DNA of 64,000 nt from Bradyrhizobium sp. AZCC 1693 (GTDB lineage: Bacteria; Pseudomonadota; Alphaproteobacteria; Rhizobiales; Xanthobacteraceae). The notes beneath the pieces are model-generated. The model was not told where the DNA came from. It saw only the letters and a list, made by a program, of their open reading frames with translations, and did no database searches. The stretch spans positions 6,385,001 through 6,449,000 of the forward strand of contig NZ_JAZHSD010000001.1 in assembly GCF_036924745.1 (NCBI RefSeq), written 5' to 3'. Made by a program: the position numbers and the translations under genes. Positions within the stretch are counted from its first letter, which is position 1. Each line of letters opens with the position of its first letter. Shown in pieces: positions 55,960-64,000 of the stretch.

Positions 55960-56721
55960 GTGACGCCCCTGATGATCGCAGCCCTCGGTGCGTTGATGGT
56001 CGCGACAGCGTTCCTGTCGGGCCTGTTCGGCATGGCTGGCGGAATGATCCTGATCGGCGTGCTGTTGATGCTGATGCCGCTGCCATCAGCGATGGTGCTG
56101 CATGCGATCACGCAGATGGCCTCGAACGGCTGGCGCGCCTTTCTGTGGCGGGCGCATATCCGCTGGCGGCCCGTGTTCGTCTATCTGATCGGCTGTGCGC
56201 TGGCGCTCGGCGTCTGGTCGATCGCCCGTTACGTGCCGGACAAGCCCATTGCCTTGCTGTTGCTCGGGGCGACGCCGTTCATGGCGCGGCTGATGCCGAA
56301 GAACCTCAAGCCCAATCCCGACAGCATCGCGCAGGGCTCGTTCTATGGCTTCATCTGCATGGGGCTGATGCTGATGACCGGCGTTTCCGGTCCGCTGATG
56401 GACACGTTCTTTCTCGGCGGCAATTTCGGCCGCCGCGAGGTGGTCGCCACCAAGGCCACCTGCCAGGTCGCCAGCCATCTGACAAAACTGATCTATTTCG
56501 GCGGCATCGTCGACCAGGCGGCGACGCTCGATCCGGTGCTGGCGGCGGTCGCCATCGCCGCCTCGATGCTCGGCACCACGCTGGCGCGGCGCATCCTGGA
56601 AGCGATGAGCGACGCGCAGTTCCGCACCTGGGCCAACCGGTTGATCACGACGGTCGCGGGTTACTATATCCTTTACGGCGGCTGGCTGTTGTTCACGCGC
56701 ACCAGCGCGATGGCGTTTTGA
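55960..56721 (+). CDS. TSUP-family transporter (TauE/SafE-type sulfite/sulfonate exporter)
   Basis: 253 residues with seven or eight TM segments. The N-terminal half GLFGMAGGMILIGVLLMLMPLP and repeat-like GVSGPLMDTFFLGGNFGRREVVATKATCQ are TSUP landmarks. GTG start at 55960 with GGAGA upstream. Followed after 29 bp by a small gene, likely in the same operon. Confidence 0.88.
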   Translation: MTPLMIAALGALMVATAFLSGLFGMAGGMILIGVLLMLMPLPSAMVLHAITQMASNGWRAFLWRAHIRWRPVFVYLIGCALALGVWSIARYVPDKPIALLLLGATPFMARLMPKNLKPNPDSIAQGSFYGFICMGLMLMTGVSGPLMDTFFLGGNFGRREVVATKATCQVASHLTKLIYFGGIVDQAATLDPVLAAVAIAASMLGTTLARRILEAMSDAQFRTWANRLITTVAGYYILYGGWLLFTRTSAMAF

Positions 56722-56750
56722 GTTCGACCGCTTCTGGCGCGGAGGCGCTG

Positions 56751-56987
56751 ATGACCGAGACAACAGACGCACTGGTGCTTGATCTCGTCGAATGGATCGG
56801 CCGCGAGCCGCGGCTTTATTCCGACGTGATCGAGACGTGGCGCACCTCATGCCCGCGCCTGACCATCTGGGAGGACGCGGTCGATCGCGGCTATGTCACG
56901 CGCCAGCCGGCGGCCGGGCAGGGCGTGCGCGTCGCGATTACCGAGAGCGGCGCCAAATTCCTGCGCGAGCACGGCCGCGGCGCCTGA
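56751..56987 (+). CDS. Small winged-helix-like hypothetical protein
   Basis: 78 residues (MTETTDALVLDLVEWIGREP...YSDVIETWRTSCPRLTIWEDAVDRGYV). Helix-helix-wing pattern and the ending RVAITESGAKFLREHG resemble small winged-helix proteins common in this group; DNA binding not demonstrated. Same strand as the TSUP gene. Confidence 0.7.
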   Translation: MTETTDALVLDLVEWIGREPRLYSDVIETWRTSCPRLTIWEDAVDRGYVTRQPAAGQGVRVAITESGAKFLREHGRGA

Positions 56988-57110
56988 CGCATCAATCACA
57001 TTCGCGCGCGTGGGGCCGGCGCCAATTGACTTGAGCGTGTGATCCGCTCAAATTCATGCAGTCGCATCTTTCTTGCGAAAACAACAATCTAGCGCACAGC
57101 AGGATCGCCC

Positions 57111-57818
57111 ATGATCGACCTTCACTACTGGACCACGCCGAACGGCCACAAGATCACGATGTTCCTCGAAGAGACCGGGCTTCCCTGCAAGATCTTCCCG
57201 GTCAACATCGGCAAGGGCGAACAGTTCAAGCCGGAGTTTCTGGCGATCGCGCCCAACAACCGCATTCCCGCGATGGTCGACCATGAGCCAAAGGGCGGGG
57301 GAAAGCCGATCTCGATCTTCGAGTCCGGCGCGATGCTGATGTATCTCGCCGAGAAGACCGGAAAGTTTTTGCCGTCGGATCTCTATGGCCGCTATGACGC
57401 GATCCAGTGGACGTTCTGGCAGATGGGCAACCTCGGGCCGATGGCCGGCCAGAACCATCACTTCAGAAATTACGCGGTAGAGAAGATCAAATACGCCATC
57501 GACCGCTACGTCAACGAGACCAACCGGCTCTACGGCGTGCTCAACAAGCGCCTCTCCGACCGCGAATTCATCGCCGGCGACTATTCGATCGCCGACATGG
57601 CGAGCTATCCCTGGATCGTCCCTTACAAGAACCAGGAGCAGAACATCGACGACTTCCCGCATCTGAAGCGCTGGCTGGAAACCATCCGCGCCCGGCCCGC
57701 GACGGAGCGCGCCTATGCCAAGGCGAAAGAGGTCAATCCGAATTTCGGCCAGCCCGTCAACCGCACCGAGGAGGAGCGCAGGATCCTGTTCGGGCAGACG
57801 GCGGCGGTGGTGCGATAG
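57111..57818 (+). CDS. Glutathione S-transferase family protein (YfcG/Nu-like)
   Basis: 235 residues. Thioredoxin-like N-domain WTTPNGHKITMFLEETG with the TPN motif of Nu-class disulfide-bond oxidoreductases (YfcG, YghU), NNRIPAMVDHEP (cis-Pro), FESGAMLMYLAEK, and C-terminal helical domain with NHHFRNYA and SIADMASYPW. Likely glutathione-dependent disulfide reductase. Separate transcription unit. Confidence 0.92.
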   Translation: MIDLHYWTTPNGHKITMFLEETGLPCKIFPVNIGKGEQFKPEFLAIAPNNRIPAMVDHEPKGGGKPISIFESGAMLMYLAEKTGKFLPSDLYGRYDAIQWTFWQMGNLGPMAGQNHHFRNYAVEKIKYAIDRYVNETNRLYGVLNKRLSDREFIAGDYSIADMASYPWIVPYKNQEQNIDDFPHLKRWLETIRARPATERAYAKAKEVNPNFGQPVNRTEEERRILFGQTAAVVR

Positions 57819-57845
57819 GGTGAGGCAGAGAGCCGCAAACTCATC

Positions 57846-57920
57846 TCGTCATACGCGGGGCTTGACCCGCGTATCCATCTTCTCGAATGATGGATTGCCG
57901 GGTCAAGCCCGGCAATGACG
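57846..57920. repeat. Intergenic inverted repeat (CGGGGCTTGACCCGCGTATCC ... GGATTGCCGGGTCAAGCCCG)
   Basis: Near-palindromic hairpin of the family commonly found between genes in this group, separating the two transferase genes. Confidence 0.8.
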
Positions 57921-57939
57921 GCGGATGCGGAGCTACGAC

Positions 57940-58632
57940 ATGCCCCTCAAACTCTACGAACTCGTCGGCACCGATGCATCCCGCCCGTTCAGCCCGTTCT
58001 GCTGGCGAACGCGGATGGCGCTGGCGCACAAGGGGCTGTCGGCGGAAACGATCCCGTGGTGCTTCACTGAGAAGGGCGCGATCGCGCCGCATGGCTCCGA
58101 GAAGGTGCCGGTGCTGCTCGACGGCGATCATGCCGTCGTCGATTCCTGGACGATTGCAAATTATCTCGAAGACAAATATCCGGACCGGCCGTCGCTGTTC
58201 GGCGGCGAGGGCGGCCGCGCCATGGCGCGGATGCTGAACTGGTGGGGCGACGGCGTGATCGGCGGCATGTTTCCGCTCATCATCGCCGACATTCCGCTCA
58301 ACCTGAAGCCGGAGGACGCAGCCTATTTCCGCAGAAGCCGCGAGGCGCGTTTCGGCAAGCCGCTGGAAGAGATCATGGCCGGCCGCGACAAGGCGGTCGA
58401 AGGCTTTCGCAAGTCGCTCGATCCGCTGCGGCTGACATTGCGGACGCAGCCCTTCCTCGGCGGCACTGCGGCGAACTATGCGGACTATATCGTGTTCGGC
58501 GCGTTCCAGTGGGCGCGGGTGGTCAGTCCGTTCAAGCTGCTGATGGAAGACGATCCGGTCTATGCCTGGCGCGAGCGGCTGTTCGATGCGTTCGATGGCA
58601 TGGCGCGGAAGTCGCCAAGCTATCACGGCTAA
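57940..58632 (+). CDS. Glutathione S-transferase family protein, second copy
   Basis: 230 residues. MPLKLYELVGTDASRPFSPFCWRTRMALAHKG (N-domain with Ser/Cys at the active-site helix), SEKVPVLLDGDHAVVDSWTIANYLEDKYP and a C-terminal helical domain with GGTAANYADYIVFGAFQW. Diverged from its neighbour at 57111, so not a recent duplicate. Start at 57940. Confidence 0.88.
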   Translation: MPLKLYELVGTDASRPFSPFCWRTRMALAHKGLSAETIPWCFTEKGAIAPHGSEKVPVLLDGDHAVVDSWTIANYLEDKYPDRPSLFGGEGGRAMARMLNWWGDGVIGGMFPLIIADIPLNLKPEDAAYFRRSREARFGKPLEEIMAGRDKAVEGFRKSLDPLRLTLRTQPFLGGTAANYADYIVFGAFQWARVVSPFKLLMEDDPVYAWRERLFDAFDGMARKSPSYHG

Positions 58633-58689
58633 CACTGGCGGCCGACGCTCCGTCCACGCGGCGTTATGCGACAAGCCGGCAGGGCACGA

Positions 58690-59538
58690 TCACGGCTGCG
58701 GGCCGGACAAGTTCATTTCACGCTCGGCCCGGAAAACATTGCTGTGCAGGTTTGCGATCCATTGCCGTCCGCTAGACGTGACATTGAGATAGCGTATCGC
58801 GGTCTGGATCTGCGGAGCGACGTTGTTCCAGTAGAACTGCGGATATTTGTAAACAACGTCTGCCGGCGTCTCGTAGCCGAGCGTTTTGTTCATGCCGACT
58901 TCTTCAAATTCGTAGAACAGGGCATTCGCTTTCTTCAGGTAGTTGGGGTCGCCGAGTTGCCCGATGAGGTCGGCCGCGCGCAGCAACAGGCCCTCTTCTT
59001 CGATCAACTCGTCGTTTGACGATGAAGCAACATAGGGAAATCGCGTATACTCGATTGCCCTGGCGATCCGGCTCGCATCAACTTCTTCGGTAGCGTCGAG
59101 CCGCTCGAAGACGAACAGCTTCGAGCGGTCCACATGGTAGGGCGCCAGCGCGGCATCGGATGAACCGCGTGGCAGGCGAATGGTACGGCCGCCGAGATCT
59201 GCGACATAGGAGTCCCCGTCATCCCCCTGGACAATTCCGCGAACGTATCCGATGTCGTGGGTGAGGCACGCCAGGATGAAATTGGTGTAATCGTCCGGCG
59301 TCGTCGTCCGCAGCATCGTCCGGCCCATGAGGATGTCGTGGCCGGCAAGGGTCACGAGCATGGTGTGTTCGATGTTGTGATACAGGGCGTCGCTGTTGCC
59401 GATGCACTCTAATGTGAGCCTGGCTGCATAGGGGAGATATTCAGCCAGCCGGGCTTGGGAGGAGCCAAACCTGCTCCTGGTATCCGAAGCCAGAAACGAC
59501 CCCAAGGCGTGCGCCACCAGTTCCGGGATTGTGATCAT
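58690..59538 (-). CDS. HD-domain metal-dependent phosphohydrolase
   Basis: 282 residues. Metal ligands H...HD...D: YHNIEHTML (His54/58), LTHDIGYVRG (His94-Asp95) and the later LIGQLGD. The fold suits a nucleotide or (p)ppGpp-type phosphohydrolase; substrate unknown. Convergent with the second GST gene. Confidence 0.85.
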   Translation of the reverse strand: MITIPELVAHALGSFLASDTRSRFGSSQARLAEYLPYAARLTLECIGNSDALYHNIEHTMLVTLAGHDILMGRTMLRTTTPDDYTNFILACLTHDIGYVRGIVQGDDGDSYVADLGGRTIRLPRGSSDAALAPYHVDRSKLFVFERLDATEEVDASRIARAIEYTRFPYVASSSNDELIEEEGLLLRAADLIGQLGDPNYLKKANALFYEFEEVGMNKTLGYETPADVVYKYPQFYWNNVAPQIQTAIRYLNVTSSGRQWIANLHSNVFRAEREMNLSGPQP

Positions 59539-59918
59539 CTGAACACCGCGTCATTTGTGCGACGTTGGCGCCGGGATGATAGCACATCGCCTTTCTTTCC
59601 GGTGGCCAATGTCTGCTCTGCGCCACCGGAAAGCGTAACCCAGCGTCTCTCGTCCGCGGGTGCAACTCAAGGCGCGCCCGTTGATCGGCCGTGTGAGCCG
59701 GACGCTGGTTGAGGTGCCTCTATCCGATACCCGACCAGGAGGCCTTGCCCCCCCAGGAATGATGATGTTTGCCGATGCAAATTGGCAGGCAATGATTGCC
59801 GCACCGCGCGCCCTATCGCCGAGGCTGTAAATTAGTTCTAGAGGATAACGATGTTAGCTTTGACTTAAAATGAAGGCGTAAGCTTATCCCATTGCTAGCC
59901 GTTAGGGGGAGGCGTGTT
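59539..59918. other. Gene-free region with candidate promoters
   Basis: 380 bp between the HD gene (minus) and a small plus-strand gene. I see no coding frame. AT-rich TTAGCTTTGACTTAAAATGA (59853-59872) is a candidate promoter for the plus-strand gene; the minus-strand promoter is not evident. Confidence 0.4.
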
Positions 59919-60095
59919 ATGACCGACCTTGAAGCCAAATTGGAGCGATTTGAAACTCTCGCTGCCGAATGCGAATTGATTGGCAAGTTGACGACGGATG
60001 GGGCGAAGCGCGAGCTGTACCTGCGTCTCGGCTTGCACTACCGCGAACTGGCGGACGACCTGCGGACGCTGATTGCGACCAAAGACGCCGCTTAG
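59919..60095 (+). CDS. Small helical hypothetical protein
   Basis: 58 residues, strongly helical (LEAKLERFETLAAECELIGK, KRELYLRLGLHYRELADDLRTL). GGGGAGG lies 6 nt before the ATG. Conserved-looking but unnamed; common in Bradyrhizobium. Confidence 0.7.
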   Translation: MTDLEAKLERFETLAAECELIGKLTTDGAKRELYLRLGLHYRELADDLRTLIATKDAA

Positions 60096-60197
60096 CGTGC
60101 GGACTGACTGACGCGCAGCCGCAGCCGTGTTGATGGGATGCAGCGAGCCGACCTCTGGCCGCGCTGTGGCGTCAGGACGTTCGGAAAGCTGGGCCGG

Positions 60198-61523
60198 TCA
60201 TCGTCCAAGCTGCCCGAGCACGCCGAACCACAATGCAAGCGGCTCGGCATAGGAGGCCGGGTCCGACGGTTTCCTGCGAACGGCGGTGTGCACCATGACG
60301 AGCTTGGAGGCTGGATCGACCAGGATGGTCTGACCCCGGATTCCGAACAGCGCAAACCTCCGCTGCTCGCCAGGGAAAATCCACACTTGGTAACCGTAAC
60401 CAAAGTAGGGGTTGGCTATTCCCGGAGCGAGATAGCCATCCGCCGGCTTCACTGTCGTGGCGTCCAACACCCACTGCCGTGGAATCAATTGGCGCCCTTC
60501 CCATGCGCCGTCATGTGCCAGCAGCCGTCCCAGTCGCGCGTAGTCGCGCAAGGTCGCGTTGAAGCAGCAGAAGGCGATCTCCTGCCCCGTGCCATCGATC
60601 GCCCAGGCCGCGTCGGCCTCGGCGCCGATCGCGTCCCAGATCCGGTCGTGAAGATAGTCCGCAACCGGCTCACCGGTGGCAGACCGCAACACCAGGCCCA
60701 GGATCTCGGTCTCGACGCTGGCGTAGTGCCATCTGGTTCCCGGCGGAACCGCGCGCGTGTTGAACTGCGCGACGCTGGCGACGGGATCCCTTCCGGGCTC
60801 ACCGAACAGGTCGCGCCCGAGCCGTGCGACGTCGTCCTGCCCATCATAGATTTCCGAGAAGGCAACGCCTGACGACATGTGCAGGAGGTCCCGGACAGAC
60901 GTCTTTCCATATTCCGCGTTGGCCAGGCCGGGAACATAGGCCGAGACGGGATCGTCGATCGATTTTATTTTGCCTTCGGAGACGGCAATGCCGATCAGCA
61001 TCGCCGTGATCGTCTTGGCCATGGACTGCGAGAGGAGGCGGTCGCGATCGGTGCGTGCATATTGATAGTGCTCGTACAGGATGGTGTCGTCTTTCGCGAT
61101 CAAGAGGCCCGTGGTCGGGTTGTGGCTGAGATAGTCGGCGATCGAGCGCCGTTCCGGCCCGAATGTGTAGGAGATCACAGGCTCCGGCGCCCGCTTGAAC
61201 AGCCAGGGCGTGGTCGCGCGCCGGACCTGGCGCGAGGGAAACATTTCGCCGAAATGGCTGTAGGTGCCGACGAGATTTTCGAGCTGACTTGCGGTCGCCC
61301 GGGTACCAACCGGAAAACCCGCCGCAGCGCCGTAGGCGGCCGCGTCGGGGCCAGTATCCGAAAACACAGGTCCTGGCGCAGCCACAGCGTTGTTCCCCGC
61401 GCCGGCCATGCCTTGCGCGTGTGCCGATGACATCAAGCCGGCCATGACAAGATTGAGCGACACCAAGAGAGAACGTAGGCCGAGCGACGTATCCGGGGCT
61501 CCGAACGCTACCGGGGACGACAT
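60198..61523 (-). CDS. Serine hydrolase of the beta-lactamase (class C / EstB) family
   Basis: 441 residues, exported (hydrophobic SLLVSLNLVMAGLMSSAHA). SxxK motif SMAK (about residue 165), Tyr in WHYASVETE as the class C YxN-like element, and GIRGQTILVDP at the third motif position. Resembles 6-aminohexanoate-oligomer hydrolase/esterase relatives more than true AmpC. Same strand as, and about 100 bp after, a frameshifted AraC regulator. Confidence 0.85.
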   Translation of the reverse strand: MSSPVAFGAPDTSLGLRSLLVSLNLVMAGLMSSAHAQGMAGAGNNAVAAPGPVFSDTGPDAAAYGAAAGFPVGTRATASQLENLVGTYSHFGEMFPSRQVRRATTPWLFKRAPEPVISYTFGPERRSIADYLSHNPTTGLLIAKDDTILYEHYQYARTDRDRLLSQSMAKTITAMLIGIAVSEGKIKSIDDPVSAYVPGLANAEYGKTSVRDLLHMSSGVAFSEIYDGQDDVARLGRDLFGEPGRDPVASVAQFNTRAVPPGTRWHYASVETEILGLVLRSATGEPVADYLHDRIWDAIGAEADAAWAIDGTGQEIAFCCFNATLRDYARLGRLLAHDGAWEGRQLIPRQWVLDATTVKPADGYLAPGIANPYFGYGYQVWIFPGEQRRFALFGIRGQTILVDPASKLVMVHTAVRRKPSDPASYAEPLALWFGVLGQLGR

Positions 61524-61630
61524 CGAAATCCTGATCACCTGCATTCTCCCGCTATGGTATTGCCATCGGAAAGTTTGGCGGATCGATCGCGTGTTGGCTT
61601 GTCGAATTTTGAAATCGCCTGGTCGAATTG

Positions 61631-62741
61631 TCAGATCGATGGATCAATCCCTGACTCGTCGTTCCCGGCATGCCGTCTGGCGAGTGCCGAGCGCCGAAAT
61701 TCGGTCGGTGTCAGCCCGGTGTCCGCCTTGAACGCGCGGTTAAATGGCGTAATGGACTGGAATCCGGCATCCAGGGCGATCGTCAGCACCGGCACGTCCA
61801 TCTGATCGGGATCATCAAGCGCCGCCTTGGCCTCGTCGATGCGATAGCGATTGAGGAACGCATTGAAGTTGCGGTGCCCCAGCCCCTCAATGATCAACGC
61901 CCGCATACGATGTTCGGGCAGCCCGAGCTTGACTGCCAGCAGCCCGATCGTCAGTCCTTCCTGCCGGTAGACACGCTCTATCGTCATCACGCGTTCGATC
62001 TGCTTCAGCCAGGGCTGGTTTGGCGGGAAGACACCGATGCGCGCCGCCGCCTCTCTTTTTCGCGTGGCTTCCCGAACCGGGCCGGCGGCGCTGGCCAGGG
62101 CGGGCTGGCCCATGAATTCCGGGAACGAGGTCCACACGCCGAGCAGCACCACGACGCCAAGGCTGAACGCATAGCTGAAACTCAGGGATCGCAACGGAAT
62201 TGCAGCAAGGCCCGAAACCGCATTGACCATGACAAACGCCGTCATCGCCAAGAGGAAGGCGATCAGCAGCCGGCGACGCCCCGGCCACCAGATCCGCACG
62301 CCAGACCGGCAGGGTCTGCGCAGCAGCCAGAAGGGCGAACATGATCGAGACCAGCGCGAACATGCGGCCGCTGATCAGGCTGATCATCGGCGAGGTCGCC
62401 CATCCGCAATAGGCGAAGAGCCCGAGGCCGGCGACAAGCGCCCAGATCGCCATGTGGTGCGGCTGCAAGGCGAAACTGTCGTTGAAGACCGCGAGTGCCC
62501 ACAGCCACAAGATGACCGGTGAGCCCGTATAAAGGATTACAAGCGGCGCGTTCCAACAGGATCCCAGCGGAAAGAACGGCGCCGTCGAAATGGCATAGGC
62601 GGCGGCGCCAGTGCCCAGCGCGACGCGCAACGCCGTGAGCGCGCGGACCGGCCGATCGCGCAGCAGCAGCAGCGCACAAATCACGAGAACCAGCCCAACC
62701 GCCGCGCCACGGAAACCGAAATCAAGTGCCGTCCACGCCAT
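61631..62741 (-). pseudogene. Membrane-anchored AraC-family regulator, frameshifted
   Basis: The N-terminal half (from 62741) has about six TM segments ending TLPVWRADLV. The C-terminal half is in another frame and holds a further TM and an AraC HTH (YRQEGLTIGLLAVKLGLPEHRMRALI, VLTIALDAGFQSITPFNRAFKADTGLTPTEFRR). Removing one base from the four-C run at 62279-62282 joins them as one protein of about 369 residues. Known family: AraC regulators with an N-terminal multi-pass domain. A one-base lesion or assembly error. Confidence 0.8.
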
Positions 62742-62839
62742 AACGACCCGCCCCCTGCCGTTGTCCCGGAGTTCTCGTATCCGTCGTCAGCATAGCGCCT
62801 CCGATCTCTCGGATGAAGCGGTGTATGGTGGCACTGACG

Positions 62840-63631
62840 TCAATGGCCGGAATAGCTCGGCCGCCGGCGCTCGATCCAGGCATTGATGCCTTCGCCGAGA
62901 TCGCTGGTCGGCACCAGCGCGGCGAACTGCTCGCTCTCGACCTGCAGCCCTTCGGCGATGCCCATGTTCAGCCCGCGGGTGACCGCCGTGATGATGCTGC
63001 CGATTGCGAGCGGCGAATGCCGCACGATGCGTTCGGCCAGTTCGCGCGCGGCCGGCAGCAGCCCGTCATGCGGCACCACCCGATTGACCAGCCCGATCTC
63101 CAGCGCCCGTTGCGGCGAGAACGGATCGCCCGTCAGTAGCAGCTCCAGCGCGCGCTTGCGCCCGGCGAGGCGCGGCAGCCGCTGCGTTCCGCCGAAGGTC
63201 GGCGGCATGCCCAGATTGATCTCCGGCTTGGCGAAGCGCGCGCGCTCGCTGGCGATGGCCAGATGCACGGCCTCGGTGATCTCGCATCCACCGCCGAACG
63301 CCAGCCCGTTGATTGCCGCGATGACAGGTTTCCTGAAGGCTTCGAGCCGTGCGGTCATCGCCTGGCCGCGCCGGACGAAGTCACGGATGGCCGTATCGCG
63401 ACCGTGCCGGACGCTGCCGGAGAATTCGTGGATATCGGCGCCGGCGGAGAACGCGCGGTCACCCGCGCCGGTCAGGATCACCGCGCGCACGCCGTCGTCG
63501 GTCTCGATCCCGTCCAGCGCCGCCATCAGGCGGTCGATCAGATCGTAGTTCAGCGCATTGAGCTTGTCAGGACGGTTGAGCGTGACCAGCGCGATCCCGT
63601 CAGTGATTTCGAGCAGCACGGCGTCGGACAT
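62840..63631 (-). CDS. Enoyl-CoA hydratase/isomerase (crotonase) family protein
   Basis: 263 residues. Oxyanion-hole segment AGADIHEF, NGLAFGGGCEITEA with the first catalytic Glu, and AKPEINLGMPPTFGGTQRLPRL with the second, so both acids of enoyl-CoA hydratase are kept. Start at 63631; an upstream frame extension is in the promoter region. Divergent from a TetR regulator that probably controls it. Confidence 0.92.
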   Translation of the reverse strand: MSDAVLLEITDGIALVTLNRPDKLNALNYDLIDRLMAALDGIETDDGVRAVILTGAGDRAFSAGADIHEFSGSVRHGRDTAIRDFVRRGQAMTARLEAFRKPVIAAINGLAFGGGCEITEAVHLAIASERARFAKPEINLGMPPTFGGTQRLPRLAGRKRALELLLTGDPFSPQRALEIGLVNRVVPHDGLLPAARELAERIVRHSPLAIGSIITAVTRGLNMGIAEGLQVESEQFAALVPTSDLGEGINAWIERRRPSYSGH

Positions 63632-63682
63632 CTGGGTCTCTCCGGAAGTGTCGGTAACTTGCGGGCACCCTAGAAGGCGGCT

Positions 63683-63719
63683 CCCGTTGTGTATATTCAC
63701 TGGTTAGTATACATACGGG
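63683..63719. promoter_or_regulatory. Candidate TetR operator between crotonase and tetR genes
   Basis: Long imperfect palindrome: outer CCCGT (63683-63687) / ACGGG (63715-63719), inner TGTATA (63690-63695) / TATACA (63708-63713), 12-nt centre. It ends 3 nt before the tetR ATG. Typical for TetR autoregulation and control of a divergent gene. Confidence 0.6.
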
Positions 63720-63721
63720 CC

Positions 63722-64000
63722 ATGGCACGATCCGGCATCCCGACGCGTGAGCGCATTATTTCGGCGGCGAACGCGTTGTTCTACAATGACGGTATCAGGG
63801 GCGTCAGCGTCGATGCGGTGGCGGCGAAGGCCGGCGTCACCAAGCGCACGCTGTATTATCATTTCAAGAGCAAGGACGATCTCGTCGCGGCGTACCTTGC
63901 CGCGCGCGATCAGCCCAATCTCGCGCTGTTCCGGCAATGGTTTTCGGAGACCAAGGGCGGCTTGCCTGCGAAGGTCGAAGCGATCTTTCTCAACCTCGCG
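63722..64000 (+). CDS. TetR-family transcriptional regulator, partial
   Basis: 93 residues to the right edge. TetR_N HTH: RERIISAANALFYNDGIRGVSVDAVAAKAGVTKRTLYYHFKSKDDLVAAYL (residues 9-59). Ligand domain truncated. Divergent from the crotonase gene with the palindrome between. Confidence 0.92.
   Translation, partial: MARSGIPTRERIISAANALFYNDGIRGVSVDAVAAKAGVTKRTLYYHFKSKDDLVAAYLAARDQPNLALFRQWFSETKGGLPAKVEAIFLNLA

Overview
The window is GC-rich chromosomal DNA from an alphaproteobacterium of the order Hyphomicrobiales, most likely Bradyrhizobium or a close relative (Nitrobacteraceae). This is inferred from gene content and order (uvrC-pgsA-moaD-moaE, rplY-pth-ychF, lgt-midA-pgeF, an FMN-riboswitch-controlled ribH2, many Bug/GST/MaoC/LysR genes) and from dense intergenic palindromic repeats of the kind common in that group. 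I see no rRNA, tRNA, CRISPR array, transposase, integrase or phage gene. Most of the window is core metabolism and housekeeping; accessory character is concentrated at about 5.9-9.8 kb, 20-26 kb, 42-48 kb and 51-63 kb.

Layout. 1-3.5 kb: minus-strand operon uvrC, pgsA, moaD, moaE (moaE runs off the left edge). 3.7-9.8 kb: an outer membrane beta-barrel protein, a cold-shock protein, rlmJ, an RTX-like protein with a strict 17-residue repeat, a periplasmic RNase T2 and several small exported proteins. 9.8-14.9 kb: a minus-strand marR / OmpR-type regulator / EnvZ-type kinase operon divergent from two branched-chain aminotransferase genes, the second of which has lost its PLP lysine. 15-20 kb: hisS, a 4-oxalocrotonate-tautomerase-like gene, a hotdog thioesterase, proC and a YbjN-domain protein. 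20-26 kb: a glycan/lipid-modification cluster (two polytopic GT-C-like proteins, a GT2 glycosyltransferase, two methyltransferases). 26-35 kb: a Bug-type binding protein, riboswitch plus ribH2, an SDR, prs, a lipoprotein, and the minus-strand run dienelactone hydrolase, lgt, midA, pgeF. 35-38 kb: ubiK, then rplY-pth-ychF. 38-45 kb: small membrane and exported proteins, a MaoC pair, decayed gene fragments and a HigBA-type toxin-antitoxin pair with a perfect 20-bp operator. 45-51 kb: a D-cysteine desulfhydrase-like gene, a frameshifted coaA, and uvrB. 51-64 kb: an unknown membrane protein, a LysR-flavin monooxygenase unit, a TSUP exporter, two glutathione transferases, an HD hydrolase, a serine hydrolase, a frameshifted membrane-anchored AraC regulator, a crotonase and a divergent TetR regulator (cut by the right edge).

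Most notable: (1) the second aminotransferase, with Glu where the Schiff-base Lys should be; (2) a 69-bp palindromic repeat family, found between genes elsewhere, that sits in frame inside the C-terminal tail of uvrB; (3) the 12 x 17-residue RTX-like solenoid; (4) a 15-bp tandem repeat expanding the n-region of a signal peptide; (5) three genes (coaA, an AraC regulator, a SEC-C protein) each broken by a single extra base, which could be real decay or assembly error.
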